Source of the DNA: Actinophytocola sp.
Lineage (GTDB): Bacteria; Actinomycetota; Actinomycetes; Mycobacteriales; Pseudonocardiaceae
Length of the DNA stretch: 64,000 nucleotides
NCBI RefSeq assembly: GCF_009379765.1
Contig: NZ_WHTD01000025.1
Coordinates: 1-64,000 of the forward strand
Direction of reading: 5' to 3'
The position numbers and the translations under genes are program-made. Below are positions 28,049-38,092 of this stretch, one piece after another. The notes beneath the pieces are model-generated. The model did no database searches and was not told where the DNA came from. It was given only the letters and a program-made list of their open reading frames with translations. Every line of letters starts with the position of its first letter. The stretch's first letter is position 1.

Positions 28049-28932
28049 AGGAGCCCGAGTTCCTCGAGGTCCGTGACCGGGTCGGTCAGCGAGCAGGAGC
28101 CGTAGGAGGCGAACACGCCACGCACCGCCAGCGCCTCGTGCTCGCCGAGTGCCAGCGCCTCCGCGGCCAGTGCCTTGCCGTCGGTCGACGCGAGTGCCTC
28201 GTGCACCGACTCGTCGGCCCTGCCGCCCGCGATGAGCCGGGCGGTGGCGATCAGCAGGTTGAGGAACCCGTGGTGGGTGAACCCGGTCTCCTGGTCCGTG
28301 TGCCGGACGGCGTTGTGCAGGCCGGCGGTGGCCTTGAACGACGAGTTCCCGGCGTTGATCACCGACAGGAACTCGGCGACCTCCTCGATGCTCGGGAAGT
28401 TCTGCTCGGAGACCCCGCCGCAGCGGATCTTGGGCCAGCTGCCGTGCTCGATCACCCGCTGGATGCCGTCCAGCCAGCCCGCACCGCCGCGCCGCGGCTC
28501 GATCACCCGGATCACGTCCTCCGGCACGAACTCCGAGACGCGCTCCAGCCACACCTCGTCCACATCGGACGGCGCGGGCATCTCGACCATGCGCAGCGCG
28601 AGCAGCTCGGCCCGCGACTCCACGATCGACAGCGCCTTGGGCACTCCGCCCAACCCGGTGTCGATGACCAGGGACAACTCCACCGGTCTCGGTGGCTTGA
28701 CCTTGATCAGGTCGGTGATCAGCTCGGGCAGTCGGGAGGCCGGGCACAGGAACAGCCCGACCAGATCGGCCCGATCGTTGGTTCTACCGTCCAGGTGCAA
28801 GCGGACCGCGTCGGGCATGGCGGCGTTGCCCGGTGGGAACAGGGCGGCGTCGTCGACGAGGCGAGCAAGCAGTGGCGGGACATCGCGTTGACCTGGCGGG
28901 GGCACGGGTGCGGCGCTTGACACGGCTGACAC
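28045..28932 (-). CDS. Conserved protein of unknown function in the homogentisate cluster
   Basis: ~295 aa; PPLLARLVDDAALFPPGNAAMPDAV, WPKIRCGGVSEQNFPSIEEVAEFL, FKATAGLHNAVRHTD; between hmgA and fahA. Confidence 0.75.
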   Translation of the reverse strand: MSAVSSAAPVPPPGQRDVPPLLARLVDDAALFPPGNAAMPDAVRLHLDGRTNDRADLVGLFLCPASRLPELITDLIKVKPPRPVELSLVIDTGLGGVPKALSIVESRAELLALRMVEMPAPSDVDEVWLERVSEFVPEDVIRVIEPRRGGAGWLDGIQRVIEHGSWPKIRCGGVSEQNFPSIEEVAEFLSVINAGNSSFKATAGLHNAVRHTDQETGFTHHGFLNLLIATARLIAGGRADESVHEALASTDGKALAAEALALGEHEALAVRGVFASYGSCSLTDPVTDLEELGLL

Positions 28933-28993
28933 GCTAGTAGCGTACCGGCAAATGAACAAAGACGTTCGACATGCGGACACTCCGGAGGGGGTA

Positions 28994-30172
28994 ATGCCTT
29001 ACTACCGCAGCGTCGGGGAGATCCCCCGAAAGAGGCACACGCTGTTCCGTTCGCCGCAGGGCGGGCTGTACGCCGAGGAGCTGATGGGCGTCGAGGGATT
29101 CTCCTCCGACTCGGCCCTGCTCTACCACCGGCACCTGCCGACGGCGATCGTGAACGCCGAGGTCGTGGCCGACCACCGGGGCGCGCTGACGCCGAACCAC
29201 CCGCTGATGCCGCGACACTTCCGCACCCAGGACCTCAAGTCGCAGAGCCAGCACGAGGTCGACGCGGTCACCGGCCGGCGCACCCTGTTCGGCAACAACG
29301 ACGTGGCGATCGCGTTCGCCGTCGCCACCGCGCCGAGCCCGCTCTACCGCAACGCCGCCGGCGACGAGCTGATCTACGTGCAGGCCGGCTCGGCGACCGT
29401 GGAGACGACCTACGGCGCGCTGGACGTGGCCGACGGCGACTACGTGGTCCTGCCGACGTCGACGACCTACCGGGTGCTGCCGCACGGCGAGACCCGGCTC
29501 TACATCCTCGAAGCGACCGGTCACGTCGGGCCGCCGAAGCGCTACCTGTCGGCCAAGGGCCAGTTCCTCGAGCACGCCCCGTACTGCGAGCGGGACCTGC
29601 GCGGGCCGGCGACACCATTGCAGGTGGACGGCACCGACGTGCCCGTGCTCGTGCGGCACCGCGCCGGGCTGACCCGGTTCACCTACGCCAACCACCCGTT
29701 CGACGTCGTCGGCTGGGACGGCTGCCTGTACCCGTGGGTGTTCAACATCCGCGACTTCGAGCCGATCACCGGCCGGGTGCACCAGCCGCCGCCCGTGCAC
29801 CAGACGTTCGAGGGGCCGAACTTCGTGGTCTGCTCGTTCTGCCCACGCAAGGTCGACTACCACCCGGAGTCGATCCCGGTGCCGTACAACCACGCCAACG
29901 TGGACTCCGACGAGCTGATGTTCTACGTCGGCGGCAACTACGAGGCGCGCAAGGGCTCCGGCATCGGGCTCGGCTCGCTGTCGCTGCACCCGTCCGGCTT
30001 CACCCACGGCCCGCAGCCCGGCGCCGCCGAGGCGTCGATCGGCGTGGACTACTTCGACGAGACCGCGGTCATGGTCGACACCTTCCGCCCGCTGGAGCTC
30101 GGCGAGGCCGCGGGCGACTGCGAAGACCCTGCCTACGCATGGTCTTGGTCCGGACGCGGACCGGGTAGCTGA
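28994..30172 (+). CDS. hmgA: Homogentisate 1,2-dioxygenase
   Basis: MPYYRSVGEIPRKRHTLFR; HQTFEGPNFVVCSFCPRKVDYHPESIPVPYNHANVDSDELMFYVGGNYEARKG. Confidence 0.92.
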   Translation: MPYYRSVGEIPRKRHTLFRSPQGGLYAEELMGVEGFSSDSALLYHRHLPTAIVNAEVVADHRGALTPNHPLMPRHFRTQDLKSQSQHEVDAVTGRRTLFGNNDVAIAFAVATAPSPLYRNAAGDELIYVQAGSATVETTYGALDVADGDYVVLPTSTTYRVLPHGETRLYILEATGHVGPPKRYLSAKGQFLEHAPYCERDLRGPATPLQVDGTDVPVLVRHRAGLTRFTYANHPFDVVGWDGCLYPWVFNIRDFEPITGRVHQPPPVHQTFEGPNFVVCSFCPRKVDYHPESIPVPYNHANVDSDELMFYVGGNYEARKGSGIGLGSLSLHPSGFTHGPQPGAAEASIGVDYFDETAVMVDTFRPLELGEAAGDCEDPAYAWSWSGRGPGS

Positions 30173-30242
30173 GCCGGGTGAAACGGGTTGGCCGTAGCGG
30201 CCGACTCACCTGGCAGGCAACCGCCAGGATTGGGGGACTCCC

Positions 30243-32534
30243 GTGCGCACCCGCCCTGCTTCCGCGCGTCCGAGAACAGCTCTGCTCGCCGCCGCCTGCC
30301 TTGTAGCGGGCACCGTCACCGCGCTGACCACGACGGGCACCGCGGCCGCCGCGGTGCCCACGGGGTTCACCGACACGGTGGCGATCGGCGGGCTGACCAA
30401 CCCGACGGTGGCGGCGTTCGCGCCGGACGGGCGGGTGTTCGTCGGCGAGAAGAGTGGCGTCGTCAAGACGTTCGACTCGCTCGCCGACACCTCCGCGACG
30501 GTGACCGTCGACCTGCGCACGGCGGTCCACGACTTCTGGGACCGCGGCCTGCTGGGCATGACCGTCGACCCGCAGTTCCCCGCCCGGCCCTACCTGTACG
30601 TGCTCTACAGCCACGACGCGTCGCCCGGCGGCACCGCGCCCCGCTGGGGTGACGCCTGCCCGACCCCGCCCGGCGCGACCGAGGACGGCTGCGTGATCAC
30701 CGGCCGGCTGTCCAGGCTGACGCTGACCGCGGGCGGCGTGGCGACCGGCGCCGAGCAGGTGCTGCTCACCGACTGGTGCCAGCAGTACCCGTCGCACTCG
30801 GTCGGCACGGTGACCTTCGGCCCGGACGGCGCCCTGTACGTCGGTGGCGGCGACGGCGCGAGCTTCAACTTCGCCGACTGGGGCCAGCGCGGCAACCCGT
30901 GCGCGGACCCGCCGAGCCCGGCCGGGGTGAACCTGTCCCCGCCGGACGCGAAGGGTGGCGCGCTGCGGTCGCAGTCGGTGCGCCGGCCGGCCGGTGAGCC
31001 GGTCACCCTCGACGGCACGATCCTGCGGGTCGACCCGGACACCGGCGCCGGCATGCCGGGCAACCCGTTCGCGTCGAGCACGGACGCGAACGCGCGGCGG
31101 GTGATCGCGTACGGCATGCGCAACGAGTTCCGGTTCGGCTTCCGGCCGGGCACCACCGAGCTGTGGGCGGGCGACGTCGGCTGGAACACGTGGGAGGAGA
31201 TCAACCGGATCCCCGATGCGACCGACGCGGTGGCCGAGAACTTCGGCTGGCCCTGCTACGAGGGCGCGGCGCGGCAGTCCGGCTACGACGGCGCGAACCT
31301 GACCGTGTGCGAGTCGCTCTACAGCGGCGCCGGGCAGACCGCGCCGTACCACGCGTACAACCACGGCGCGAACGTCGCGCCGGGCGACGGGTGCCCGACC
31401 GGCGGGTCGTCGGTCAGCGGCATCGCGTTCGAGTCGGCCAGCACCTACCCCGCGGCCTACGACGGCGCGCTGTTCTTCGCCGACAGCTCGCGCGGCTGCA
31501 TCTGGGCCATGCGCCAAGGCGCGGACGGCCGGCCGGACCCGACGCGGATCGAGCCGTTCGTGACCGGGGCGAACATCCCGGTGTACCTCACGACGGGCCC
31601 GGGCGGCGACCTGTTCTACGTGGCGCTCGGCGCGGGCCAGCTCCGCCGGGTGAGCTACCCGACCGCGACGAACCACCCGCCGACCGCGGTGGCGACGGCG
31701 AACCCGACCTCCGGCGCGGCACCGCTGACCGTGCAGTTCACCGGCTCGGGCTCGTCGGACCCGGACGCCGGCACGACCCTCGGCTATGCCTGGGACCTCG
31801 ACGGCGACGGCGGGTACGACGACTCGACCGCGGCGAACCCACAGTGGACCTACCTCGCGCAGGAGGCGGTGACCGCGTGGCTGCGGGTGACCGACCCGGG
31901 CGGGCTGTCCGACACGGACTCGGTGGAGATCTCGGTCGGTGACCCGCCGAGCGAGGATCCGGTCGTCACGATCGACGACCCGACCGCGGCGCTGTCGTGG
32001 AGCGTCGGGCAGAGCGTCCCGTTCGCGGGCCGGGCGGCCGACGCGCAGGACGGCCCGCTGCCGGCGTCGGCGCTGTCGTGGCAGCTGACGCTGCAGCACT
32101 GCACCACCCCGACGAGCTGCCACGCGCACAACCTGCAGGCGTACCCCGGGGTGGCATCGGGCAGCTTCGTCGCGCCGGACCACGAGTACCCGTCGTTCCT
32201 GGACCTGACCCTCACGGCGACGGACTCGGCCGGCAACACGGGCACGACGACGGTGCGGCTGAACCCGAAGACCGTGGTGTTGACGTTCCAGTCCAACCCG
32301 AGCGGCGCCCAGCTGACCGTGGGCACGGTGACGCAGCCGGCCCCGTTCACCCGGACGGTGATCGTCGGGTCGAACAACTCGGTCAGCGCGCCGAGCCCGC
32401 AACGGCTGACGCTGGGCCTGCGGTTCCGGTACTCGAGCTGGTCGGACGGCGGGGCGCAGAGCCACAACGTCGTGGCGCCGGCGGCACCGACGACGTACCG
32501 GGCGAACTACTCGCTCTGCCTGTTCACCTGCTGA
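30243..32534 (+). CDS. Secreted PQQ-type sugar/sorbosone dehydrogenase-like protein with PKD domain
   Basis: Signal peptide; GLTNPTVAAFAPDGRVFVGEKSG, FGPDGALYVGGGDGASF; PKD YAWDLDGDGGYDDSTAANPQWTY. Confidence 0.85.
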   Translation: MRTRPASARPRTALLAAACLVAGTVTALTTTGTAAAAVPTGFTDTVAIGGLTNPTVAAFAPDGRVFVGEKSGVVKTFDSLADTSATVTVDLRTAVHDFWDRGLLGMTVDPQFPARPYLYVLYSHDASPGGTAPRWGDACPTPPGATEDGCVITGRLSRLTLTAGGVATGAEQVLLTDWCQQYPSHSVGTVTFGPDGALYVGGGDGASFNFADWGQRGNPCADPPSPAGVNLSPPDAKGGALRSQSVRRPAGEPVTLDGTILRVDPDTGAGMPGNPFASSTDANARRVIAYGMRNEFRFGFRPGTTELWAGDVGWNTWEEINRIPDATDAVAENFGWPCYEGAARQSGYDGANLTVCESLYSGAGQTAPYHAYNHGANVAPGDGCPTGGSSVSGIAFESASTYPAAYDGALFFADSSRGCIWAMRQGADGRPDPTRIEPFVTGANIPVYLTTGPGGDLFYVALGAGQLRRVSYPTATNHPPTAVATANPTSGAAPLTVQFTGSGSSDPDAGTTLGYAWDLDGDGGYDDSTAANPQWTYLAQEAVTAWLRVTDPGGLSDTDSVEISVGDPPSEDPVVTIDDPTAALSWSVGQSVPFAGRAADAQDGPLPASALSWQLTLQHCTTPTSCHAHNLQAYPGVASGSFVAPDHEYPSFLDLTLTATDSAGNTGTTTVRLNPKTVVLTFQSNPSGAQLTVGTVTQPAPFTRTVIVGSNNSVSAPSPQRLTLGLRFRYSSWSDGGAQSHNVVAPAAPTTYRANYSLCLFTC

Positions 32535-32544
32535 CCGCCGGGGC

Positions 32545-32574
32545 CCGGCGTGGAGGTGTGCGGCTCCACGCCGG
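32545..32574 (+). terminator. Stem-loop terminator
   Basis: CCGGCGTGGAG / CTCCACGCCGG, 11-bp perfect arms. Confidence 0.65.
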
Positions 32575-32591
32575 ACCTTCCCGTGCCGCCT

Positions 32592-32741
32592 TCAGGAACG
32601 ACGCAAGGCCGGCCCGAGTACGGCCACCACACCGAGCAGGACGAGGGCGAGCAACAACATCAGCCGCCAGAACATCTTGCGACTACCGAGCACGCCTTCG
32701 AGAAAGGCGAGGAACCCCCGAGGATCCCTTACGCTGGCCAT
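32592..32741 (-). CDS. Small single-TM protein (49 aa)
   Basis: MASVRDPRGFLAFLEGVLGSRKMFWRLMLLLALVLLGVVAVLGPALRRS. Confidence 0.55.
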   Translation of the reverse strand: MASVRDPRGFLAFLEGVLGSRKMFWRLMLLLALVLLGVVAVLGPALRRS

Positions 32742-32780
32742 GCAGTGACTCCTAACCGTTGACGAATGGGACAACTGCAC

Positions 32781-32812
32781 GGGGCGGCCTTCCGTGCCTG
32801 GAAGGCCGCCCC
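32781..32812 (+). terminator. Stem-loop terminator
   Basis: GGGGCGGCCTTCC / GGAAGGCCGCCCC, 13-bp perfect arms. Confidence 0.65.
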
Positions 32813-33131
32813 TCCACGACACCTCAGGAAGACGGCGCGTCGCGGAACCACATCTTGGCCCGTCCCGGCGGCAGCGGCCGCGTACGTCCACAGTGGACTA
32901 GAAGGTCGCGGCGCCATTCGCGGATTTCTTCGTCATAGCCGCACACTCGGAGCGTCACATATGTGGTCCCCCGAAGTCTGCCCTCAGGCCGACGAGCGGC
33001 ATTTCCGCTGCTCAGCCGGGAGAAGAGCGGGCGACCCGAGCACCCGACCGAGCCAGACGTGAAGCGCGTCACAATTTCCTCGTCGAGCGTGTCGCGTGCG
33101 CCCGGCCGGCAACTGGCAGCGATCCCTCGGG

Positions 33132-33752
33132 TCACTGGATCGCGATGCGGATGCCCAGGCTCACCAGCAACGTGCCCATCACCGCGTCGATGGCGCGGCG
33201 GACCCGGTCGGCGGTGAGGAAGCGGCGCAGCGCGCTCACCACGTTGGTCAGCAGGACGAACCACACCAGCGACACCGCCGCGGCGACGCCGGCCAGCAGC
33301 AGGTGGTCCAGCGGGGTCGCCGACGTCGGCAGGAACTGCGGCAGCAGCGCGGTGAAGAACACCGCCACCTTCGGGTTGAGCAGGTTGGTCACCAGGCCCT
33401 GGCGAAACGCGGCGAGCGCGCCGGCGACGCGACCCTCGGTGATCTCCGGGGCGTCGTAGCCGCCGCGGCGGGCGGCGATCAGCGCGCGGATGCCCAGCAG
33501 CACCAGGTAGCCCGCGCCGGCGAGCTTGACCACGGTGAACGCGACCGCCGAGGCGGCGAGCAGACCCGCGATGCCGAGCGCGGTGACCGTCGCCCAGACG
33601 AACACACCCGCGCTGATCCCCAGTGCGCAGGCCATCCCGGCGCGGCGGCCGGAGAGCATGGCGTAGCGGGTGACGATCACGAAGTCCGGCCCCGGCGACA
33701 TCGCGGCGAGCAGGATCACGCCCCCGAGGGCCAGCAGTTGGGTCACGGTCAC
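33132..33752 (-). CDS. LysE/RhtB-family amino-acid exporter
   Basis: VTVTQLLALGGVILLAAMSPGPDFVIVTRYAMLSGRRAGMACALGI. Confidence 0.85.
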   Translation of the reverse strand: MTVTQLLALGGVILLAAMSPGPDFVIVTRYAMLSGRRAGMACALGISAGVFVWATVTALGIAGLLAASAVAFTVVKLAGAGYLVLLGIRALIAARRGGYDAPEITEGRVAGALAAFRQGLVTNLLNPKVAVFFTALLPQFLPTSATPLDHLLLAGVAAAVSLVWFVLLTNVVSALRRFLTADRVRRAIDAVMGTLLVSLGIRIAIQ

Positions 33753-33794
33753 CCGGTCAGGCTACCGACCTCGGACTATCGCTTTTCCCCGAAC

Positions 33795-33808
33795 TTAGGC
33801 TAACCTAA
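33795..33808 (+). promoter_or_regulatory. Partial iron box (IdeR/DmdR-type)
   Basis: TTAGGCTAACCTAA equals positions 6-19 of the consensus TTAGGTTAGSCTAACCTAA. Confidence 0.6.
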
Positions 33809-33812
33809 CCAG

Positions 33813-34586
33813 GTGACCGACCGACCACCGACTCCCGGACCGGGCGAGCGCGCCAGGACCATCGCCGCGCGTGGCCCGGCGACCCTGCTGCCGCCGCTGC
33901 CCACCCTGCCGCCGGTCGCCGCCGAGCGCCATTCGGACCGGGTCGCGCCGCTGCTGCACCACGTGCACGACGACGCCTCGGTGGCCGTGCTGCTGCCCGA
34001 CGACCACGAGATGCTCGCGTCCGCGCCGGTCACGACCATGGTGGAGGTCGTCGACCTCGCGCCGGTCCCGCTGCGGGAACCCGTGCGCGGGCTGCTGTGG
34101 ATCACCGGCCGGCTGTACCCGCTCCGGCTGTCCGAGGCGCGGAAGATCGCCGTCGAGCTCACCGAGCGGCGCCCGGACCCGCGCCTGCTCGACCTCGGCC
34201 ACGGCGCGTCGATGCTGCGCCTGGAGCCGGTCTCGATGGTGGTCGCGGACGCCGACGGGACGCACCCGATCACCGCGGAGCAGTTCGCCCGCGCCGGCGA
34301 GGACCCGTTCTGCCACCAGGAGGCCGGCTGGCTGCGGCACCTGGAGCTGTCGCACACCGATGTGATCCACACGCTGCGCCGACTCCTGCCCGACCAACTC
34401 CAGGGCGGCCACGTGCGGCCCCTGGGGCTCGACCGGTTCGGCCTGCGGCTGCGGGTCGAGACGATCGAGGGGGACCACGACGTGCGGCTGGCGTTCGAGG
34501 CGCCGATCAGCACGCCGGACGAGCTGTCCGCGGAGCTGCGGCGGATGGTCGGCTGCCCGTTCCTGGCGCTGCAGTCAGGCCGGTAG
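33813..34586 (+). CDS. DUF2470-domain protein
   Basis: GTG start; RHSDRVAPLLHHVHDDASVAVLLPDDHEML...; iron-box at start. Confidence 0.7.
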   Translation: MTDRPPTPGPGERARTIAARGPATLLPPLPTLPPVAAERHSDRVAPLLHHVHDDASVAVLLPDDHEMLASAPVTTMVEVVDLAPVPLREPVRGLLWITGRLYPLRLSEARKIAVELTERRPDPRLLDLGHGASMLRLEPVSMVVADADGTHPITAEQFARAGEDPFCHQEAGWLRHLELSHTDVIHTLRRLLPDQLQGGHVRPLGLDRFGLRLRVETIEGDHDVRLAFEAPISTPDELSAELRRMVGCPFLALQSGR

Positions 34587-34832
34587 CGGCTCGACGTCCC
34601 CGCAGAGGGACTCGACGGGCAGGCCCACCGCGCGCGCGATCGCGACGACGGTGAAGAACGCCGGGGTCGGCACCCGGCCGTGCTCGATCTTGCGCAGCGT
34701 CTCGACGGAGACGCCGGCCTCGGCCGCGACCTCGACGCTGGTGCGCCCGCCGCGGGCGGCTCGCAGGATCTCGCCGAGGCGGATGCCGCGCTCGCGGTCT
34801 TCCTGGCTCAGTGGGGGTCGCACCATGACCAC
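34575..34832 (-). CDS. XRE-family HTH regulator
   Basis: LGEILRAARGGRTSVEVAAEAGVSVETLRKIEHGRVPTPAFFTVVAIARAV. Confidence 0.85.
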   Translation of the reverse strand: MVMVRPPLSQEDRERGIRLGEILRAARGGRTSVEVAAEAGVSVETLRKIEHGRVPTPAFFTVVAIARAVGLPVESLCGDVEPLPA

Positions 34833-34880
34833 GATACTAATACCATGATATGAATACCGGGATAGTTATTGGAGGTTCAG

Positions 34881-35648
34881 GTGGTCGAGCTGAAGACGGA
34901 TGCCGAGCTGGCCGTGATGCGCGAGGCGGGCCGGGTGGTCGCGCGCGCCCTCGCGGCGATGCGCGCGGAGGCGGCGGTCGGGATGTCGCTGTGGGACCTG
35001 GACGAGGTGGCGGCCGGCGTGCTGGCCGACGCCGGTGCGAAGTCCTCGTTCCAGCACTACCGCCCGCATTTCGCGCCGACACCGTTCCCGGCGGTGAGCT
35101 GCGCGTCGGTCAACGACGTGATCGTGCACGGCATCCCGTCGGGCTACCGGCTGCGCGACGGCGACCTGGTGAGCATCGACTTCGGCGCGTGCGTGGACGG
35201 CTTCCACGGTGACGCGGCGACCAGCTTCGTGGTCGGCCCGGCCCGGCCGGAGGACCTGACGCTCATCGCGGACACCCAGGCGGCGCTGGACGCCGGCATC
35301 GCGGCGGCAGTCGTCGGTGCCCGGCTGGGCGACATCGGGCACGCGGTCGGCCGGATCGGGCGCGGCGGCGGCTACGGCATCCCGCAGGACTTCGGCGGCC
35401 ACGGCGTCGGCCGGGCCATGCACGAGGACCCGTCGGTGCCGAACGAGGGCCGCCCCGGCCGGGGCCTGCCGCTGCGCCCCGGACTGGCCATCGCCATCGA
35501 GCCGATGTTCATGGCCGGCGGCCGGGACCGCTACGTGACGGACCCGGACGGCTGGGCCCTGCGCACGGCCGACGGCAGCCGGGCCGCGCACATCGAGCAC
35601 ACGATCGCGGTGACCGAGGACGGCCCGGTTATCCTCACCGCCTTGTGA
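34881..35648 (+). CDS. map: Type I methionyl aminopeptidase
   Basis: VVELKTDAELAVMREAGRVVARAL; VSIDFGACVDGFHGDAATSFVVG; GGHGVGRAMHEDPSVPNEG; RBS ggagg. Confidence 0.9.
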   Translation: MVELKTDAELAVMREAGRVVARALAAMRAEAAVGMSLWDLDEVAAGVLADAGAKSSFQHYRPHFAPTPFPAVSCASVNDVIVHGIPSGYRLRDGDLVSIDFGACVDGFHGDAATSFVVGPARPEDLTLIADTQAALDAGIAAAVVGARLGDIGHAVGRIGRGGGYGIPQDFGGHGVGRAMHEDPSVPNEGRPGRGLPLRPGLAIAIEPMFMAGGRDRYVTDPDGWALRTADGSRAAHIEHTIAVTEDGPVILTAL

Positions 35649-36241
35649 TCCGCCCGTACCGGCCCACCGACCGCGCCGCGGTGTACGACATCTGCGTGCG
35701 AACCGCGCAGGACGGCGGCGACTCGCGGGCGGTGTACCCGGACGTCGAGCTGCTGCCGAGCATCTTCGCCGGGCCGTACCTGGAGCTGGCGCCGTCCCTG
35801 GCGTTCGTCCTGGACGACGGCGGTCAGGCGGTCGGCTACGTCCTGGGCGCGGCGGACACCGCGGCGTTCGTGGCCGCATACCGCTCGCGGTGGCTGCCGA
35901 ACCTGGTGTCGCGCTTTCCGCTGCCGGCCGAGGTGACGACGCCGTCGGACCACATGATCACACTGATGCACGACCCCGAGCGGATGATGCTCCTGCCGCT
36001 GATCGCCGACTACCCGGCGCACCTGCACATCGACCTGCTGCCGGCCTACCAGCGGCGGGGCCACGGTCGCGCCCTCATGGAGCGGCTGCTCACCGCGCTG
36101 CGGGCCGCGGGCGTGCCGGCCGTGCACCTGGGGATGGTCACGACCAACACGAACGCCCGCGCCTTCTACGATCGGCTCGGCTTCCACGAGATCGACGTCC
36201 CGAACCCGGGCCCGGTCACCTACCTGGGCCTGCGCCTCTGA
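35645..36241 (+). CDS. GNAT-family N-acetyltransferase
   Basis: LHIDLLPAYQRRGHGRALMERLLTALRAAGVPAVHLGMVTTNTNARAFYDRLGF. Confidence 0.88.
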   Translation: MIRPYRPTDRAAVYDICVRTAQDGGDSRAVYPDVELLPSIFAGPYLELAPSLAFVLDDGGQAVGYVLGAADTAAFVAAYRSRWLPNLVSRFPLPAEVTTPSDHMITLMHDPERMMLLPLIADYPAHLHIDLLPAYQRRGHGRALMERLLTALRAAGVPAVHLGMVTTNTNARAFYDRLGFHEIDVPNPGPVTYLGLRL

Positions 36242-36253
36242 CCCCGGCGCGGC

Positions 36254-37504
36254 TCAGAGGCTGGCCCTGCTGATCGGGCACGACATGCATCGCGGGCCGC
36301 CCCGGCCGCTGCCCAGCTCCGAGCCGCGGATCCGCAGCACCTCGATGCCCGCCGCCTCCAGGCGTTCGTTGGTCTCCACGTTCCGCTCGTACGCGACGAC
36401 CACGCCCGGCCCGACGGCGAGCGTGTTGTTCCCGTCGTCCCACTGCTCGCGTTCCGCGGTGACCGGGTCCAGGCCTGTGTCGATCACCCGCAGCCGGTCG
36501 ATCCCCATCGCCGACGCCGCGGCCTCCAGGAACGGCACCGGCCCTGAGACGACCACGCCCTTCCCGGCCCCGTTGTCCCCGTCGGGCTGCAGCGGGTAGG
36601 CGACCAGCGTGTCGCGCACCGCCGGGTACATCACCACGGCGTCCTGGTCGACCATCGTGCACACGGTGTCCAGGTGCATGGTCGCCCTGTCCTGCGCGAT
36701 CGGCACCGCCAGCACGGTGTGCGCGAGCCCGTCGGCGAACGCGGAGCGGGCCAGCGACTCGGCCCCGGCGGGCGTCGTCCGCTCGCCGACGCCGATCGCG
36801 AGCACGCCGGGCGCGAGCAGCAGCACGTCACCGCCCTCGACCGGTGCCGAGTGCGCGCCGTACGCGCGGCCGGCGGTACGGAACCGCGGGTGGTAGGCGT
36901 AGATCAGGTCCAGCAGCGCGGTCTCCCGGTTGCGCGCCGGCAGCGCCAGCGACGCGATCGCCACCCGGTTGCCGATCCACACCGACGAGTCGCGGGTGAA
37001 CAGCAGGTTCGGCAGCGGATCGACCACGAAGTCGTGCGGGTGGTGCATCTTGCGCACCAGCGACGCGCCCTCCGCGGCCGGCAGCTCCTCGAAGGTCATG
37101 CCGGCCATCAGCACGTCCGCGAGCACCGTGTTGTCCAAAGTCGACAGGTGCGAGCTCAGCGCGTCGGCGAGCTCGTGGCCCACCCGGCGCCGGTCGACGG
37201 CCGTGTCCGCGGCGGCGGCGTGGGCCCGCTCGTCGGACAGCGCCGTCACCAGCGCGTCGGCGAGCAGCAACACCTCGACGTCACGCGAGACGAGCGTCTC
37301 GGCGAACGCGTCGTGCTCCTCCTGGGCCCGGTCGACCCACGGGATGCTGTCGAACAGCAGCTGGTCGTTGTTGCGCGGGGTCAGCCGCTTGAGCTCGGCG
37401 CCCGGCCGGTGCAGCAGGACCGCGCGCAGCGGCCCGACCTCACTGTCGACCTTCGGCACCGGCAGGTCGTGCACGGCCAGGTCGGATGCTGGTTGAGCGG
37501 TCAC
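36254..37504 (-). CDS. arcA: Arginine deiminase
   Basis: [83 protein letters not shown]. Confidence 0.92.
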   Translation of the reverse strand: MTAQPASDLAVHDLPVPKVDSEVGPLRAVLLHRPGAELKRLTPRNNDQLLFDSIPWVDRAQEEHDAFAETLVSRDVEVLLLADALVTALSDERAHAAAADTAVDRRRVGHELADALSSHLSTLDNTVLADVLMAGMTFEELPAAEGASLVRKMHHPHDFVVDPLPNLLFTRDSSVWIGNRVAIASLALPARNRETALLDLIYAYHPRFRTAGRAYGAHSAPVEGGDVLLLAPGVLAIGVGERTTPAGAESLARSAFADGLAHTVLAVPIAQDRATMHLDTVCTMVDQDAVVMYPAVRDTLVAYPLQPDGDNGAGKGVVVSGPVPFLEAAASAMGIDRLRVIDTGLDPVTAEREQWDDGNNTLAVGPGVVVAYERNVETNERLEAAGIEVLRIRGSELGSGRGGPRCMSCPISRASL

Positions 37505-37564
37505 CCACCGAGCGTAATAAGTCGGTAAGTAGGTTGTCGCGGCCAGTCCCGCCACGATGGTCAG

Positions 37565-38092
37565 ATGGGACTTTTGCGCCGAAAGCCGTTGACGTGGGTG
37601 CTGCTCGGTGTCGTGGTGGCCGGTCTCGTCATGGGCCTGGCCCTGTTCGAGCCGTGGCGTGCGTTCACGAGCAGCCGGCTGGACGAGCCACTCCCGGTGG
37701 CCGCCGCCGACGAGCCGACCGGCGCACCGACCACGTCGCCGCCCGCGCAATCCCAGGTGCTCGCCCAGGGCGAGTTCGTGAGCCAGGAGCACGACACCGC
37801 CGGCACGGCCCGTGTCCTCGAACTGCCCGACGGGTCCCGCGTCCTGCGCCTGGAAGGTTTCGCCACCTCCGACGGCCCGGACGTCCACGTGTGGATCTCC
37901 GAGGCGACGGCGGGCGGCGACTGGCACGCCTACGACGACGGCCGCCTCGTCCCGCTGGGCGAGATCAAGGCGACCGAAGGCAACCACAACTACGCCATCC
38001 CCGCCGACGCGGACCTGGCCGGCCTGAACAGCGCCGTCATCTGGTGCGACCGCTTCAACGTGGCGTTCGGCTCGGCCCCGCTGGCGCTCTAG
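37565..38092 (+). CDS. DM13-domain protein, membrane anchored
   Basis: TM then [49 protein letters not shown]. Confidence 0.8.
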   Translation: MGLLRRKPLTWVLLGVVVAGLVMGLALFEPWRAFTSSRLDEPLPVAAADEPTGAPTTSPPAQSQVLAQGEFVSQEHDTAGTARVLELPDGSRVLRLEGFATSDGPDVHVWISEATAGGDWHAYDDGRLVPLGEIKATEGNHNYAIPADADLAGLNSAVIWCDRFNVAFGSAPLAL

